Program-made: the position numbers and the translations under genes | Shown: piece by piece, positions 33,865 through 42,434 of the stretch | Layout: each line of letters opens with the position of its first letter | How positions within the stretch are numbered: position 1 is the stretch's first letter | The notes under the pieces: model-generated | Seen by the model: only the letters and a program-made list of their open reading frames with translations | Database searches by the model: none | Told to the model about the DNA's origin: nothing | DNA from: Tolypothrix sp. PCC 7712 | GTDB lineage: Bacteria; Cyanobacteriota; Cyanobacteriia; Cyanobacteriales; Nostocaceae | Assembly (NCBI RefSeq): GCF_025860405.1 | Contig: NZ_CP063785.1 | Location: 3,224,001-3,288,000 of the forward strand | Reading direction: 5' to 3' | DNA: 64,000 nucleotides

Positions 33865-33884
33865 AGACGCGATGAATCGCGTCT
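33865..33884. repeat. 20-bp palindrome AGACGCGAT-GA-ATCGCGTCT
   Basis: Second member of the GACGCGAT palindrome family (others at 6183 and 45131). A partial relative (GACGCGGTTAATCGCC) lies just upstream at about 33843. It is 27 bp before the start of the DUF202 gene. Confidence 0.7.
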
Positions 33885-33910
33885 CTACAAATTCTTGAAA
33901 TGGAATACTG

Positions 33911-34363
33911 ATGAATAAAATACCAAAAATAGACCGTCAACGAGAGCATCAAGCCAACGAACGCACTTTTTTAGCTTGGCTGCGTACTTCTATTGCACTA
34001 ATTGGGTTTGGATTTGCGATCGCTAGATTTGGTTTATTTTTAAATCAGCTAGATATAGTCATCACCCACAGAGAACCTGATGTACATCACTTATTCAATT
34101 CGGAAAATTTAGGGATTGTCTTAGTAATTTTTGGGATTGTGATGATCGCTTTAGCTGCATGGCAATACAACCGGGTTTTCTGGCAAATTGAACGAGGCAA
34201 CTATCAACCTCATCGTCTGACAGTATGGATGATGACAGGGGCTGTGATGATTTTCGGGCTACTGAGTATTCCTATTCTGTTGTTGCGTAATCCAGTTTCA
34301 CCTCGCCCATCTCCTGTGATTAATCAACCCCAATCTGGTTTGGGTAAGGAACAAGGAAGATGA
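33911..34363 (+). CDS. DUF202 (YidH-like) membrane protein
   Basis: The 150-residue protein carries the DUF202 signature at its N-terminus: RQREHQANERTFLAWLRTSIALIGFGFAIARFG, with the conserved N-E-R-T-x-L-A-W-x-R-T. Three membrane helices follow (about 29-45, 72-92 and 107-128). DUF202 proteins are small inner-membrane proteins of unknown function. The C-terminal tail is Pro-rich. ATG start; single gene. Confidence 0.88.
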   Translation: MNKIPKIDRQREHQANERTFLAWLRTSIALIGFGFAIARFGLFLNQLDIVITHREPDVHHLFNSENLGIVLVIFGIVMIALAAWQYNRVFWQIERGNYQPHRLTVWMMTGAVMIFGLLSIPILLLRNPVSPRPSPVINQPQSGLGKEQGR

Positions 34364-34460
34364 GAAAAAATTTAAAATTAGTCTGGGAAACACAAGGGCG
34401 AGTATTAAACTGAGTCTTTCCTTTCCCACCGGAGAATGAATTTTCAGGCTAATAGCTTAT

Positions 34461-34961
34461 TCAATCGGCCTGTTCTGCTTTCTCCACTGTGTCGTCGTTC
34501 ACCCCCAAAGTAAAAGATAAAGGGATGCGCGATGGATACGCTTTTACTACCTCTCGGTAAACATCGTAGTTTGTGGGGAATATCTTCTGTTCGGAACCCA
34601 CTTTATAGCTCACCTTATACTCTACGGTTTTTAATAATTCTGGCTGACTTACCTCTTGTTGAGGTTTTTTACGCTGTTCCACCTCGCTGACAGTAGGACG
34701 GGGTGGTAGCGCAGGCCACCATAAACCCCGATCATCAGGGCCAGTCACCGCACCTTCTGGCTTGATACCATTGCGATTGAGTAAAGATGTAGTGGCAAAG
34801 TTTTCAAATTCCGGCGATGGCTCATTAATATACTTCACGCGCCAGGTATAAGTCGTCAGCGCTGTGGCTTCATAGTCGCTACTACTAACTGTACTGCAAC
34901 TGCTGAGAGTTAGCGCCGTGAGCATCACCGCAGTTAAAGGCGAAAATCTGGTTATTTTCAT
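34461..34961 (-). CDS. Lipoprotein of unknown function
   Basis: The protein has 166 residues from the ATG at 34961. The frame is open from a TTG at 34985, but the ATG gives a normal lipoprotein signal (MKITRFSPLTAVMLTALTLSSC) with lipobox LSSC. The mature part contains TYTWRVKYINEPSPEFENF, a Trp/Pro-rich RGLWWPALPPRPTVSEVEQRKKP stretch, and ends with TLGVNDDTVEKAEQ. No domain recognised. It is probably anchored in a membrane facing the periplasm. It is divergent from psb34. Confidence 0.65.
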   Translation of the reverse strand: MKITRFSPLTAVMLTALTLSSCSTVSSSDYEATALTTYTWRVKYINEPSPEFENFATTSLLNRNGIKPEGAVTGPDDRGLWWPALPPRPTVSEVEQRKKPQQEVSQPELLKTVEYKVSYKVGSEQKIFPTNYDVYREVVKAYPSRIPLSFTLGVNDDTVEKAEQAD

Positions 34962-35105
34962 TTGCTTTGGGAATAGCTGTCTCAAGAATGAAGCAAAAAG
35001 CCTCGTTCACGGAGTTCAACTATTTATAGAAGTCCTCTTTTCATCTTAATCCCATCACATAAGCCAGGCTTATTAATACTATCTGTAATTATTTGTCAAG
35101 TTGAG

Positions 35106-35134
35106 TTGACTTTTTGTAACAATCTTGTTAAATT
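35106..35134 (+). promoter_or_regulatory. Candidate sigma-70-type promoter of psb34
   Basis: TTGACT (35106-35111) and TAAATT (35129-35134) are separated by 17 bases and lie 50 bp before the psb34 start codon. Spacing and sequence fit a housekeeping promoter; no experimental support. Confidence 0.45.
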
Positions 35135-35183
35135 TATTTACATAAAGTAACAAACAAAAGAAAAACAACAAAGAGAAATAACT

Positions 35184-35354
35184 ATGTATACCACCATTAA
35201 CGAAGACGGCGTTCTCAATAACTATGCAACCGAACCCCAAATGTATTACGCTGAGTACCCTGCAATTTGGGAACAACGCAAATATGTAATACAGGCTGTT
35301 TTCGCTACTTTAATAGTCACAACTTTAGTTTTAGTAGGTTTCAGCGTTAGCTAA
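35184..35354 (+). CDS. psb34: Photosystem II assembly protein Psb34 (ssl1498 family)
   Basis: The 56-residue protein reads MYTTINEDGVLNNYATEPQM, then YYAEYPAIWEQRKYVIQAVF, and ends in a single membrane helix (ATLIVTTLVLVGFSVS). The start and the ATEPxxYYAEYP block match the small ssl1498/Psb34 light-harvesting-like proteins, which bind photosystem II assembly intermediates in the thylakoid membrane and are related to one-helix HLIPs. It has a candidate promoter upstream and a terminator hairpin 56 bp after its stop, so it is a single-gene unit. It is short enough to be missed by length-filtered gene calling. Confidence 0.85.
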   Translation: MYTTINEDGVLNNYATEPQMYYAEYPAIWEQRKYVIQAVFATLIVTTLVLVGFSVS

Positions 35355-35409
35355 AATTTTTGCAATTCGCTATCTGTATCTCTCATCGTCATTTGGACTT
35401 CTCCCATCA

Positions 35410-35438
35410 ACCTCGGTTAGTTTCGCCGGGGTTTTTTT
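35410..35438 (+). terminator. Intrinsic terminator after psb34
   Basis: ACCTCGG (35410-35416) pairs with CCGGGGT (35426-35432; one G-T wobble) around a nine-base loop and runs into TTTTTTT. It is placed 56 bp after the psb34 stop. Confidence 0.75.
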
Positions 35439-35690
35439 ATTGCTGAGAGGTAGCTTAGAGAAGTCAGTACTTGAAAATATGACCTTTGCTTATATATCAA
35501 ATTTTCCTGACTTATGTCAGAATTTTTTAGCCAAAAAGTACCTGAAAAGCTTACTTTTTCGCATATGAATGAATTTTTCTGAAATTATTATTAATTTACG
35601 GCGCTGCTTATTCACTTTTGGGGTGTACGCTCGATATACAGTAACTTTCACAATTGATTGTTGCCATAATTTACACCCTGAGGTAATACC

Positions 35691-36194
35691 ATGAGAAATT
35701 ATGCTGACAAACAGGACTTCATTTTAAGTCAAAGTAGAGATTTCAGCGGATGTGACTTGAGCGGAATAGACCTGAGAGCAGTTGATTTGAGTGGTGTTAA
35801 TTTTGCGGGAGCAGATTTGCGTGGTGCAAATTTGTGCGGTTCTATTCTTACGGGTGCTAACCTGCGTGAGGCCAATCTGACGCAGGCTTCTTTATGTGAT
35901 GCTGATTTAAGTGAGGCGGATTTGACTGAAGCCAAATTAATTGAAGCATCGTTAATTGAAGCAAACTTAGTGCGAGCTAATCTCGCAGGAGCGAAACTCT
36001 GTGGTGCAAAATTATTAGAAGCTAATTTAACTGAAGCTAATTTAATTGGTGCAGATTTAAGATGGGCAAATCTCACTGAGGCTAACTTAATTGAAGCTAA
36101 ACTTTGGGGAAGTATTTTAACTCATACAAAGCTGGTGGATGCGATTATGCCTGATGGCACAATTCAGGAGCCGCAAATCATATTTGTTGCTTAA
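35691..36194 (+). CDS. Pentapeptide-repeat protein
   Basis: The 167-residue protein consists almost wholly of A(D/N)L-x-x pentapeptides from about residue 20 to 150 (e.g. GADLRGANLCGSILTGANL), which should fold as a right-handed quadrilateral beta-helix. The first 18 residues and the last 15 (MPDGTIQEPQIIFVA) are non-repetitive caps. There is no signal peptide, so it is probably cytosolic; cyanobacterial members have mostly unknown functions. A GAGGT motif precedes the ATG. It ends before a palindromic hairpin shared with the convergent fraE gene. Confidence 0.9.
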   Translation: MRNYADKQDFILSQSRDFSGCDLSGIDLRAVDLSGVNFAGADLRGANLCGSILTGANLREANLTQASLCDADLSEADLTEAKLIEASLIEANLVRANLAGAKLCGAKLLEANLTEANLIGADLRWANLTEANLIEAKLWGSILTHTKLVDAIMPDGTIQEPQIIFVA

Positions 36195-36205
36195 ATATTA
36201 TGGCG

Positions 36206-36234
36206 TGTAGGATGCGTTAATAACGCATCCTACA
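36206..36234. terminator. Palindromic hairpin between convergent genes
   Basis: TGTAGGATGCGTTA (36206-36219) is followed after one base by its exact inverted copy (36221-36234). It lies between the pentapeptide gene (+) and fraE (-) and could terminate both. It also belongs to the GGATGCGTTA repeat family seen near 2555 and 51170. Confidence 0.5.
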
Positions 36235-36238
36235 ATGA

Positions 36239-37039
36239 TTAAAATTCGCGGCGTGAGAAGACTAAGATTGCGATCGCTAACAGCAAGGCGCTGTAGATTA
36301 AGCCATAGCCAGCATTCGCAATCAGTGCCGTTGGTTCTGGTAATGCTTGCAAACCATAAACAGCATAGTTCTTTAAATCTAAACGCGATAAATCTGGCAA
36401 TATCAAATACAAGGCTTGAGTAAGTTGTTGAATGCCTGGGCTATTGCTCAGTTTCCCAAATTTCAATAAATCTTGAGTGATGTTACCCAATAAATATACA
36501 GCCAAAGTCAAAACTATTGCTAATAGGGAACTAGTAAATACGCCCAAACTAATAGCCACAGCAGCAATTAAAGATGTTTGCAAAAATAAAAAAATTGCGG
36601 CAATTAAAATACTATTTGCGGAATGATGGATATGTCCAAATTGTAAAAATATCAAATAAATGCCAGTCATAATGGCAATCAGTAAGGCGAGGACAGCCGA
36701 TAAACCCAAGTATTTACCAGTAATAAATTCACTGCGACTAATGGGTTTGGCAATTAACATCAAAACAGTACGCTTTTCTATTTCTTTGTTAACTAGTCCA
36801 GTGCCGACAAATACAGCCACAATTAAGGCAATCACACTCATCGCCGCAATACCGAAGTCCAAAAACATTTTGCCATCGGTATTAGCAGCAACTTCAGGTA
36901 GTAAACGAATAGCGGCGGCAAGTATGAGGATGTACACACCGATAATATAAAGGATGCGATCGCGAATTACTTCCTGAAATACATTTTTGGCGATCACAAA
37001 AATTCTACTGAAATTCAGCATATCTAATGAATGTTGCAT
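36239..37039 (-). CDS. fraE: FraE, ABC-2 type permease of the filament-integrity operon
   Basis: The 266-residue protein has six membrane helices and the ABC-2/NosY-like permease pattern: N-terminal VFQEVIRDRILYIIGVYILIL, the VNKEIEKRTVLMLIAKPISRSEFITGKYLG block in the first cytoplasmic loop, and a C-terminal helix ending FSRREF. It is the third gene of a unit with fraC and fraD (20 bp after fraD), matching the order I recall for the fraC-fraD-fraE operon of Anabaena, whose FraE is needed for filament integrity and normal heterocyst function. Its ATP-binding partner is not in this window. Name is given on synteny plus family, not on a search. Confidence 0.85.
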   Translation of the reverse strand: MQHSLDMLNFSRIFVIAKNVFQEVIRDRILYIIGVYILILAAAIRLLPEVAANTDGKMFLDFGIAAMSVIALIVAVFVGTGLVNKEIEKRTVLMLIAKPISRSEFITGKYLGLSAVLALLIAIMTGIYLIFLQFGHIHHSANSILIAAIFLFLQTSLIAAVAISLGVFTSSLLAIVLTLAVYLLGNITQDLLKFGKLSNSPGIQQLTQALYLILPDLSRLDLKNYAVYGLQALPEPTALIANAGYGLIYSALLLAIAILVFSRREF

Positions 37040-37059
37040 TTTAGCAATTTTGAATTAAT

Positions 37060-38103
37060 TTATCTTTCTGCTGGCGGTAATCCCAGAATTGGTTTACTAA
37101 CCTTGCCACACTCAACTTCGGCGATGATGGGTTTTTCATCGGGTTTTGAATTAGTGGCTCTGCTCGTAGTATCTGCAATTGGTCGAATTTGACAGGACTG
37201 CTTGAGATAATAACCGCGTCTGTCAGAACTAGGGCCAGTCCAAATACTGAGAATATCTAGTATATATTCATCTTTTTTGCGAGGATTAGGGTTGGAAATT
37301 CGTGGTTCAATCCGCCATAAAATCTTCTCGTCTTTTTGTCTGAGGCGTTTATCTTGAATTACTTGCTCTGCTATATTACTAAGATTTGCATTAGCATTTT
37401 GTAGCCATTTCTCGACTTGTGACCAAGGCTGTTTATCGATTTGATTCTCTAATTTTGGTCTAATTTCTCTCAGAATTAAAGCACCGTTAGGTGGAATATT
37501 TGTTGGCAATTCTGTTTTAACTACAAAGGCACTGTTTTTGAAATTATCAGACAATAAACTAGGATATTTTTCTACCCAGTTATTGACAACAAAATAGAAT
37601 TGCAGCCAGCAACTTAACACCATACAGCTAGCTACCAATACAATTATTCTTTGGCGGTCTTCTGGTTTAGGAATCTGAGCTTTAGCATCCGTACCACTTC
37701 CTTCAAAAAATTCGGGTACGGCGGTAATTAGTGCCGAGATTGTCGGCCACAAAACTATAGTATTTGGGGTAATACCAGTATTATTTTGTTGCCCAAATGC
37801 AAACACACTTACTAAAAATCCAGTGATGACTGCACCAACAGGCATAAAAGTACCCGGAACCCTTAAAGGGTCATCGGTAGTATACCAAGATGTACCAGCT
37901 ATTAAAAATAACCAACCAAAAAATGCAATTACATCCTTAATAGGAGGCGTAGCAAAGTAAGATATTGCCCAAGAAAAGACACTTAAATATATCAATGTCT
38001 GCCAGGAATAAGCTTTAGGAGGGACAAATATCTTTTTAAGCCTAGCGTATATATCTGAAATAAAATTGGTTACACCCAATAAATCCTTAAATATTGTGTT
38101 CAT
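37060..38103 (-). CDS. fraD: FraD, septal junction protein
   Basis: The 347-residue protein has five predicted membrane helices in its N-terminal half (about 33-50, 58-74, 88-104, 116-130 and 155-173) and a long soluble C-terminal domain from about 180 onward. The latter would be periplasmic and includes a charged, possibly coiled-coil segment (WSQVEKWLQNANANLSNIAEQ). Length and topology match FraD (DUF5357), a component of the septal junctions through which filamentous cyanobacteria exchange molecules. It lies between fraC and fraE on the same strand. The ATG has GAGGT eight bases before it. Confidence 0.9.
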   Translation of the reverse strand: MNTIFKDLLGVTNFISDIYARLKKIFVPPKAYSWQTLIYLSVFSWAISYFATPPIKDVIAFFGWLFLIAGTSWYTTDDPLRVPGTFMPVGAVITGFLVSVFAFGQQNNTGITPNTIVLWPTISALITAVPEFFEGSGTDAKAQIPKPEDRQRIIVLVASCMVLSCWLQFYFVVNNWVEKYPSLLSDNFKNSAFVVKTELPTNIPPNGALILREIRPKLENQIDKQPWSQVEKWLQNANANLSNIAEQVIQDKRLRQKDEKILWRIEPRISNPNPRKKDEYILDILSIWTGPSSDRRGYYLKQSCQIRPIADTTSRATNSKPDEKPIIAEVECGKVSKPILGLPPAER

Positions 38104-38163
38104 TGATTTACCTCTAACTCATTTAATACACACCATCTTAATACCGCAGACTAAGTTATTAAA

Positions 38164-38709
38164 TTAGAAAACTTTATTCCGAATCAGTAGAACAAAAGTT
38201 ATAGCCGTATAACTCAATGAATTAGCTATTAATAAAGTAGAAACTAAATTATTACTAATTAATTTAGAGCGTTTGAGCTTACGCCAGTTTGGTGGTTCGT
38301 TGCTTGTCGTTTCTTCTCTCTTTTTCCAAAATTCTTCATTGAGTAAGAGTGAGAAACCTCTGAGCAGAAATAACTTGACAATAAACGTAGCAAAGAAAAT
38401 TATAAAAGCAGATAAAATAATGACAGTTTGCGTATTAGAATATTTAACCGTGTTGAAGAATATATAGTTAATTAATTCTGTCCGCAACTGCAGGGGCAAC
38501 ATAGGCTCTATGACGAAAAACGCTACCCAACCAATCACGCTGGAAAAGAGATTAATAGATATTGCATAAAAAATGCTAGTTTTTTTGTCAAATTTTAATC
38601 TTCTGTTGAAACAGTAGCCTTCTATAGAGATGGCCATCAGTATAAATAAGAGATCAAACAAAATTGCGCCTATCGGCAATACTCTGGGAAGAGTCCAATC
38701 GTCAAACAT
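38164..38709 (-). CDS. fraC: FraC, filament integrity protein
   Basis: The protein is 181 residues from the ATG at 38709. The frame extends upstream to 38802, but GAGGAAGG lies directly before the internal ATG and [19 protein letters not shown] is the expected FraC start. Three membrane helices are visible (about 9-30, 44-66 and 92-115), followed by a cytoplasmic tail. FraC is an integral membrane protein at the septa, required for filament integrity, septal junction function and location of SepJ. It is the first gene of the fraC-fraD-fraE unit. Its presence points to a multicellular cyanobacterium. Confidence 0.88.
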   Translation of the reverse strand: MFDDWTLPRVLPIGAILFDLLFILMAISIEGYCFNRRLKFDKKTSIFYAISINLFSSVIGWVAFFVIEPMLPLQLRTELINYIFFNTVKYSNTQTVIILSAFIIFFATFIVKLFLLRGFSLLLNEEFWKKREETTSNEPPNWRKLKRSKLISNNLVSTLLIANSLSYTAITFVLLIRNKVF

Positions 38710-38818
38710 AAACCTTCCTCTGTAAGGGTTAACTTTAGAGAGTATAACTGGCATACCCACTGTGATGGGGGCAATTATCTCATTGTTCTTGCCTTTTACC
38801 ATCGGGATGTGCCAGTAT

Positions 38819-38962
38819 TTTTCGGGGACTGGGGACTGGGGACTGGGGAATGGGGAATGGGGAATGGGTGAAAAATTAAGACTTCAAATTTAATACATAT
38901 ATTTAATGTTCTATGCCCAATGCCCAATGCCCAATGCCCAATGCCCAATGCCCAATGCCCAA
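38819..38962. repeat. GGGGACT/GGGGAAT and TGCCCAA short tandem repeats
   Basis: GGGACTG and GGAATGG heptamers at about 38823-38868 are followed by seven TGCCCAA heptamers at about 38911-38960. They separate the divergent fraC and cobO-like genes. Confidence 0.88.
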
Positions 38963-39038
38963 ATATCATAGCCGCTCTACCTGAGAGTGCAAGACGTTCG
39001 TTAAGATTAAAAATTGCTACATTAGAGCTTTTCGAGAA

Positions 39039-40175
39039 ATGACAAGGAACGGTATCGGTATTCGCACGGCGCAAGTGCGTCCTGAACGGCTCACTGGTCA
39101 AATTCACGTCTACGATGGTGCTGGGAAAGGGAAGTCCCAAGCAGCTTTAGGCGTGGTTTTGCGCTCGATTGGCTTGGGAATTAATACACCGAGCAATGCA
39201 AATCGTGTCTTATTACTAAGATTCTTAAAGGGGCCAGAACGAGATTATGATGAGGACGGCGCAATTGCTGCATTGCAGCGCGGCTTTCCTCATTTAATTG
39301 ACCAAGTACGAACTGGGAGAGCAGAATATTTTGGCCCTGACGAAATTACTGCCTTTGACTGTGCTGAAGCAGCTAGAGGTTGGGATGTCGCTAAAGGTGC
39401 GATCGCCTCTGGTTTATATTCTGTTGTAGTTCTCGATGAAATTAACCCAGTTCTAGATTTAGGTTTGCTGGAAGTTGATGAAGTTGTACGGACACTTAAG
39501 TCTAAACCCCAGGATTTAGAAATTATTGCTACTGGACGTGCTGCACCGCAAAAGCTGCTAGATATTGCCGATTTACATTCGGAAATGAAGCCTCAACATC
39601 ACCCCACAGCAGAAGCATTGCTAATTGAGGGGATTGAGATTTATACGGGTGCTGGCAAAGGTAAGTCTACCAGCGCTTTAGGTAAGGCATTACAAGCTAT
39701 AGGTAGAGGAATCAATCATCCTGGCTCTACCCGCGTAATGATTATGCAATGGCTCAAAGGTGGTAGTGGCTACACAGAAGACGCTGCGATCGCAGCCTTA
39801 CAGCAATCATATCCAGAGGTAGTGGATCATCAACGTTGTGGAAGAGATGCGATCGTCTGGCGCAATTCTCGCCAAGAATTAGACTACGTAGAAGCCGAAA
39901 GAGGTTGGGAAATTGCCAAAACTGCGATCGCTTCTGGATTGTATAAAACCATTATTTTGGATGAACTCAATCCCACCGTTGACTTAGAATTACTCCCCGT
40001 AGAACCGATTGTGCAAGCATTACTTCGCAAACCCCGTGATACGGAAGTAATTATCACCGGTCGCTGTCAAAATCAACCTTCATACTTTGATTTAGCCAGC
40101 GTTCACTCCGAAGTTTATTGCCACAAACACTATGCCAATCACGGCGTAGAACTAAAACGTGGCGTAGATTTTTAA
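39039..40175 (+). CDS. Tandem CobO-type corrinoid adenosyltransferase (two P-loop domains)
   Basis: The 378-residue protein holds two copies of the CobO/CobA(BtuR) ATP:corrinoid adenosyltransferase domain, normally a protein of about 180-200 residues. Copy 1 (about 20-195) has GQIHVYDGAGKGKSQAALG and VVVLDEINPVLDLGLL; copy 2 (about 200-370) has IEIYTGAGKGKSTSALG and IILDELNPTVDLELL. Both keep the P-loop and the D-E-(I/L)-N-P block, so both may be active, joining the adenosyl group of ATP to cob(I)alamin-type corrinoids in B12 synthesis. The internal duplication is visible along the whole length. ATG start. Confidence 0.85.
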   Translation: MTRNGIGIRTAQVRPERLTGQIHVYDGAGKGKSQAALGVVLRSIGLGINTPSNANRVLLLRFLKGPERDYDEDGAIAALQRGFPHLIDQVRTGRAEYFGPDEITAFDCAEAARGWDVAKGAIASGLYSVVVLDEINPVLDLGLLEVDEVVRTLKSKPQDLEIIATGRAAPQKLLDIADLHSEMKPQHHPTAEALLIEGIEIYTGAGKGKSTSALGKALQAIGRGINHPGSTRVMIMQWLKGGSGYTEDAAIAALQQSYPEVVDHQRCGRDAIVWRNSRQELDYVEAERGWEIAKTAIASGLYKTIILDELNPTVDLELLPVEPIVQALLRKPRDTEVIITGRCQNQPSYFDLASVHSEVYCHKHYANHGVELKRGVDF

Positions 40176-40366
40176 ATTGGGTGTTTGGTGTTTGGTATTC
40201 GGTATTTATAATTAGTTGTTCCCATTCCCCATTACCCCTTTTCCCTTCCCCCATTCCCCAATCTAACTGTGTCCTTTTATTACTAATTAATAAGTAATTC
40301 CTCTCAGGCTTTTTAACCATTTTTTCAAGTAGTTTTTATTATCCACTTATAAAAAATGGTTACAAT

Positions 40367-40969
40367 ATGCTGTTTCGTAAATTACTTACTTTACCAGCTG
40401 TTCTAGCTGTTTTAGGCAGTACATTTCCGGCTTTTGCTATTCCATCAGAAGTATTTATTTCTGAATTGCCAGAAATTCAGCAAAGCTTACCACCAGGTTA
40501 TGCAATGCGTTTACCCGAACAAATTCGCTTAGGAGATGGTAGTAATCGCGATTTGCTCAGTAAACTAACTGTCAAAGTTTTTTCTAGCAATTCGCCTCGC
40601 AGTATGATTGTGGGTTTATTCAGTTGTGAAACTACTGATACGTCTTGTTTAGTAGGCAGTTTTAGCGTTGATAGCCCCAATTCTGTCACTGCAATCAAAG
40701 AATTTTATAAACACAGACACACAGGTAAGCCAGTTTCTTTAGGAAAAAATATTCAAGGGTATTTATTAGAAGGAAATCAGCAAAATCCACCACAACCTTT
40801 TTCTTCATTGATGTGGCAGCAAGATGCATTAGTCCACACAGTTTCGTTCCCCGTTAAAGAACGGCAAAATATTCTCTGGATGGGTTATTCGATGGTGCAT
40901 CAGCCACCTGTTCGCCGCACCTATGCGAAGTTGAAAAGACCAAGTCCGGTATTGTCGGCTGAGAAGTAA
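40367..40969 (+). CDS. Exported protein of unknown function
   Basis: The 200-residue protein has a Sec signal peptide (MLFRKLLTLPAVLAVLGSTFPAFA; cut after AFA). The mature region contains LPPGYAMRLPEQIRLG, two cysteines close together (C77 and C83: LFSCETTDTSCLVG) likely to form a disulfide, and a C-terminal NILWMGYSMVHQPP segment. No catalytic motif. It is probably periplasmic or secreted. It is a single gene with repeats downstream (ATTCGTA heptamers at about 40980-41010). Confidence 0.65.
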   Translation: MLFRKLLTLPAVLAVLGSTFPAFAIPSEVFISELPEIQQSLPPGYAMRLPEQIRLGDGSNRDLLSKLTVKVFSSNSPRSMIVGLFSCETTDTSCLVGSFSVDSPNSVTAIKEFYKHRHTGKPVSLGKNIQGYLLEGNQQNPPQPFSSLMWQQDALVHTVSFPVKERQNILWMGYSMVHQPPVRRTYAKLKRPSPVLSAEK

Positions 40970-41166
40970 AACAGAGTAATTTGTAATTCGTAATTCGTAA
41001 TTCGTAATTACAAAATTGTTGCTAGGGATAACCCAGAACCCTGACTTTTTGAAAAATTCGGGGTTTTAAATCTTACTAAAGTACGAGATTTTCTACAGTT
41101 TGCTTGAATCGAGGCGTGAAAATAGTTTAGGCTGAAATTGTCTACCTATTTTTTTTAAGGTGAACA

Positions 41167-41277
41167 ATGCCAGAGCCTGATAAGAACATTTTAAAAATAC
41201 AGCCAATCACGCTAGTGTTGATTATCTCGGCTTTAATTCTTTTACCTCTTTTATTCGCTGGTTTTCTATCCCAGTAA
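41167..41277 (+). CDS. 36-residue single-helix membrane peptide (candidate)
   Basis: The short frame begins MPEPDKNILKIQPI and ends in one hydrophobic helix (TLVLIISALILLPLLFAGFL) before SQ-stop. AAGGTGA lies directly upstream at a usable distance from the ATG. Size and shape resemble the small one-helix thylakoid proteins of cyanobacteria, but I do not recognise it as any named Psb, Psa or Pet subunit. It is too short to be certain. Confidence 0.5.
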   Translation: MPEPDKNILKIQPITLVLIISALILLPLLFAGFLSQ

Positions 41278-41808
41278 ATTCTAGAGCAATTGAAATTCCT
41301 CAACCCAACTGATTACCAAGCATTTGAGGAATTTGAGGAGAGCGATCGCGCTTTGCAATATGTACCAATTCTTCATCATTCGCTAAATATCCATAAATTT
41401 TAGGGTAGGGAAATCCTACCCTCTATAGATTTTGGTACGTATTAACAATTCTCAGCTACTAATTCACTAGTTGGTCATTTTTGGAAAAAATCAGATTTTC
41501 TCTATTAAGCAAGCTCTGCAAAAAGAGAATTTATCAAGTTTGCTGGAGCCTAGAATTTAAAGCTTTTTTAAAAATTTTTCTGCGATTTTTTAGTTCAGGT
41601 AGATTATCGCTAATTCTAGGTTTCAGTATATATCTTTGTATATATATATAGTCATGCTCTAACCGTAAATCTTTCTCCCTAAGGAGACATGAATACAACT
41701 CAATTTGGTAGCTAACTTTAGAAAGTAATTATTTGACATAAGAAACCGAACAAGGTTTCCACTGGCTACAAAAGTCAAAAGCTTTAGTTAGTTAAAAGGA
41801 GTTTTCAA
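41278..41808. other. Intergenic region upstream of the KGG stress gene
   Basis: No gene is seen in these 530 bp. One HIP1-like site lies near 41343. An AT dinucleotide run (GTATATATATATAG) is at about 41638-41652. The region probably contains the promoter of the following stress gene; its AAAGGAG Shine-Dalgarno is at about 41797-41803. Confidence 0.45.
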
Positions 41809-42147
41809 ATGTCAGACACCAGTAAGCGCGGTTTTGCTTCTATGGATGAAGATAAACAACGCGAAATTGCTAGTAAAGGCGGACACGCTGCTCATGAAAA
41901 AGGTACAGCACACGAGTTTACCTCTGAGGAAGCCCGTGAAGCTGGACGCAAGGGCGGTGAAGCTGTAAGCCAAGACAGAGAACACATGGCTGAAATTGGC
42001 AGCAAAGGCGGCAAGAGTTCCCACAGAGGCAGCAGCAAATCAAATAATAATAATGATGAGGACAATAACGAAGAAGGCAAAGGCACTCAGGGTGGTACCC
42101 GAGGGCAACATTCTCAAGCTGGAAAGCAAAGCCACAAGAATCAATAG
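41809..42147 (+). CDS. KGG-motif stress-induced protein (GsiB/Con-10-like)
   Basis: The 112-residue, very hydrophilic protein carries three KGG repeats of the stress-induced 'KGG domain': EIASKGGHAAHEKG, AGRKGGEAVSQD and EIGSKGGKSSHRG, preceded by GFASMDEDKQREIA. The C-terminal 40 residues are an Asn/Gly/Gln-rich disordered tail. Such proteins are induced by general stress or desiccation in bacteria and fungi. AAAGGAG before the ATG supports the start. It is a single gene. Confidence 0.88.
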   Translation: MSDTSKRGFASMDEDKQREIASKGGHAAHEKGTAHEFTSEEAREAGRKGGEAVSQDREHMAEIGSKGGKSSHRGSSKSNNNNDEDNNEEGKGTQGGTRGQHSQAGKQSHKNQ

Positions 42148-42434
42148 AGGTTAATAGGGATTGGGGACTAGGTACTGGGTACTGGGTACTGGGAACAGTT
42201 TATTTTTATGCCTTTGTTGTGTCATTTATCACATCAGAGGCTAACTTGAAAATGGGCATAGGGCATAGGGCATGGGGCATGGGGCATTGGAAATACAGGT
42301 TTTCATTTTTGGTTGTGGGTTTTTCCCATGAGGGGCTAACTTGAAAAACTTATGATAGCTGGGTAAAAAGACTACTTTGTAGTTCCTAATCCCCAGTCCC
42401 TAATCCCTAGTTCCTAATCCCTAGTTCCTAATCC
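42148..42434. repeat. Short tandem repeats between KGG gene and aminotransferase
   Basis: The gap contains GGTACTG heptamers (about 42170-42192), GGGCATA/GGGCATG units (about 42255-42287), and CCTAATC/CCTAGTT units (about 42382-42437). No gene is seen. The two genes converge on it. Confidence 0.8.

Noticed and set aside
38710-38802. N-terminal extension of FraC
   Set aside because: The internal ATG at 38709 has a strong Shine-Dalgarno and gives the expected FraC start and length.
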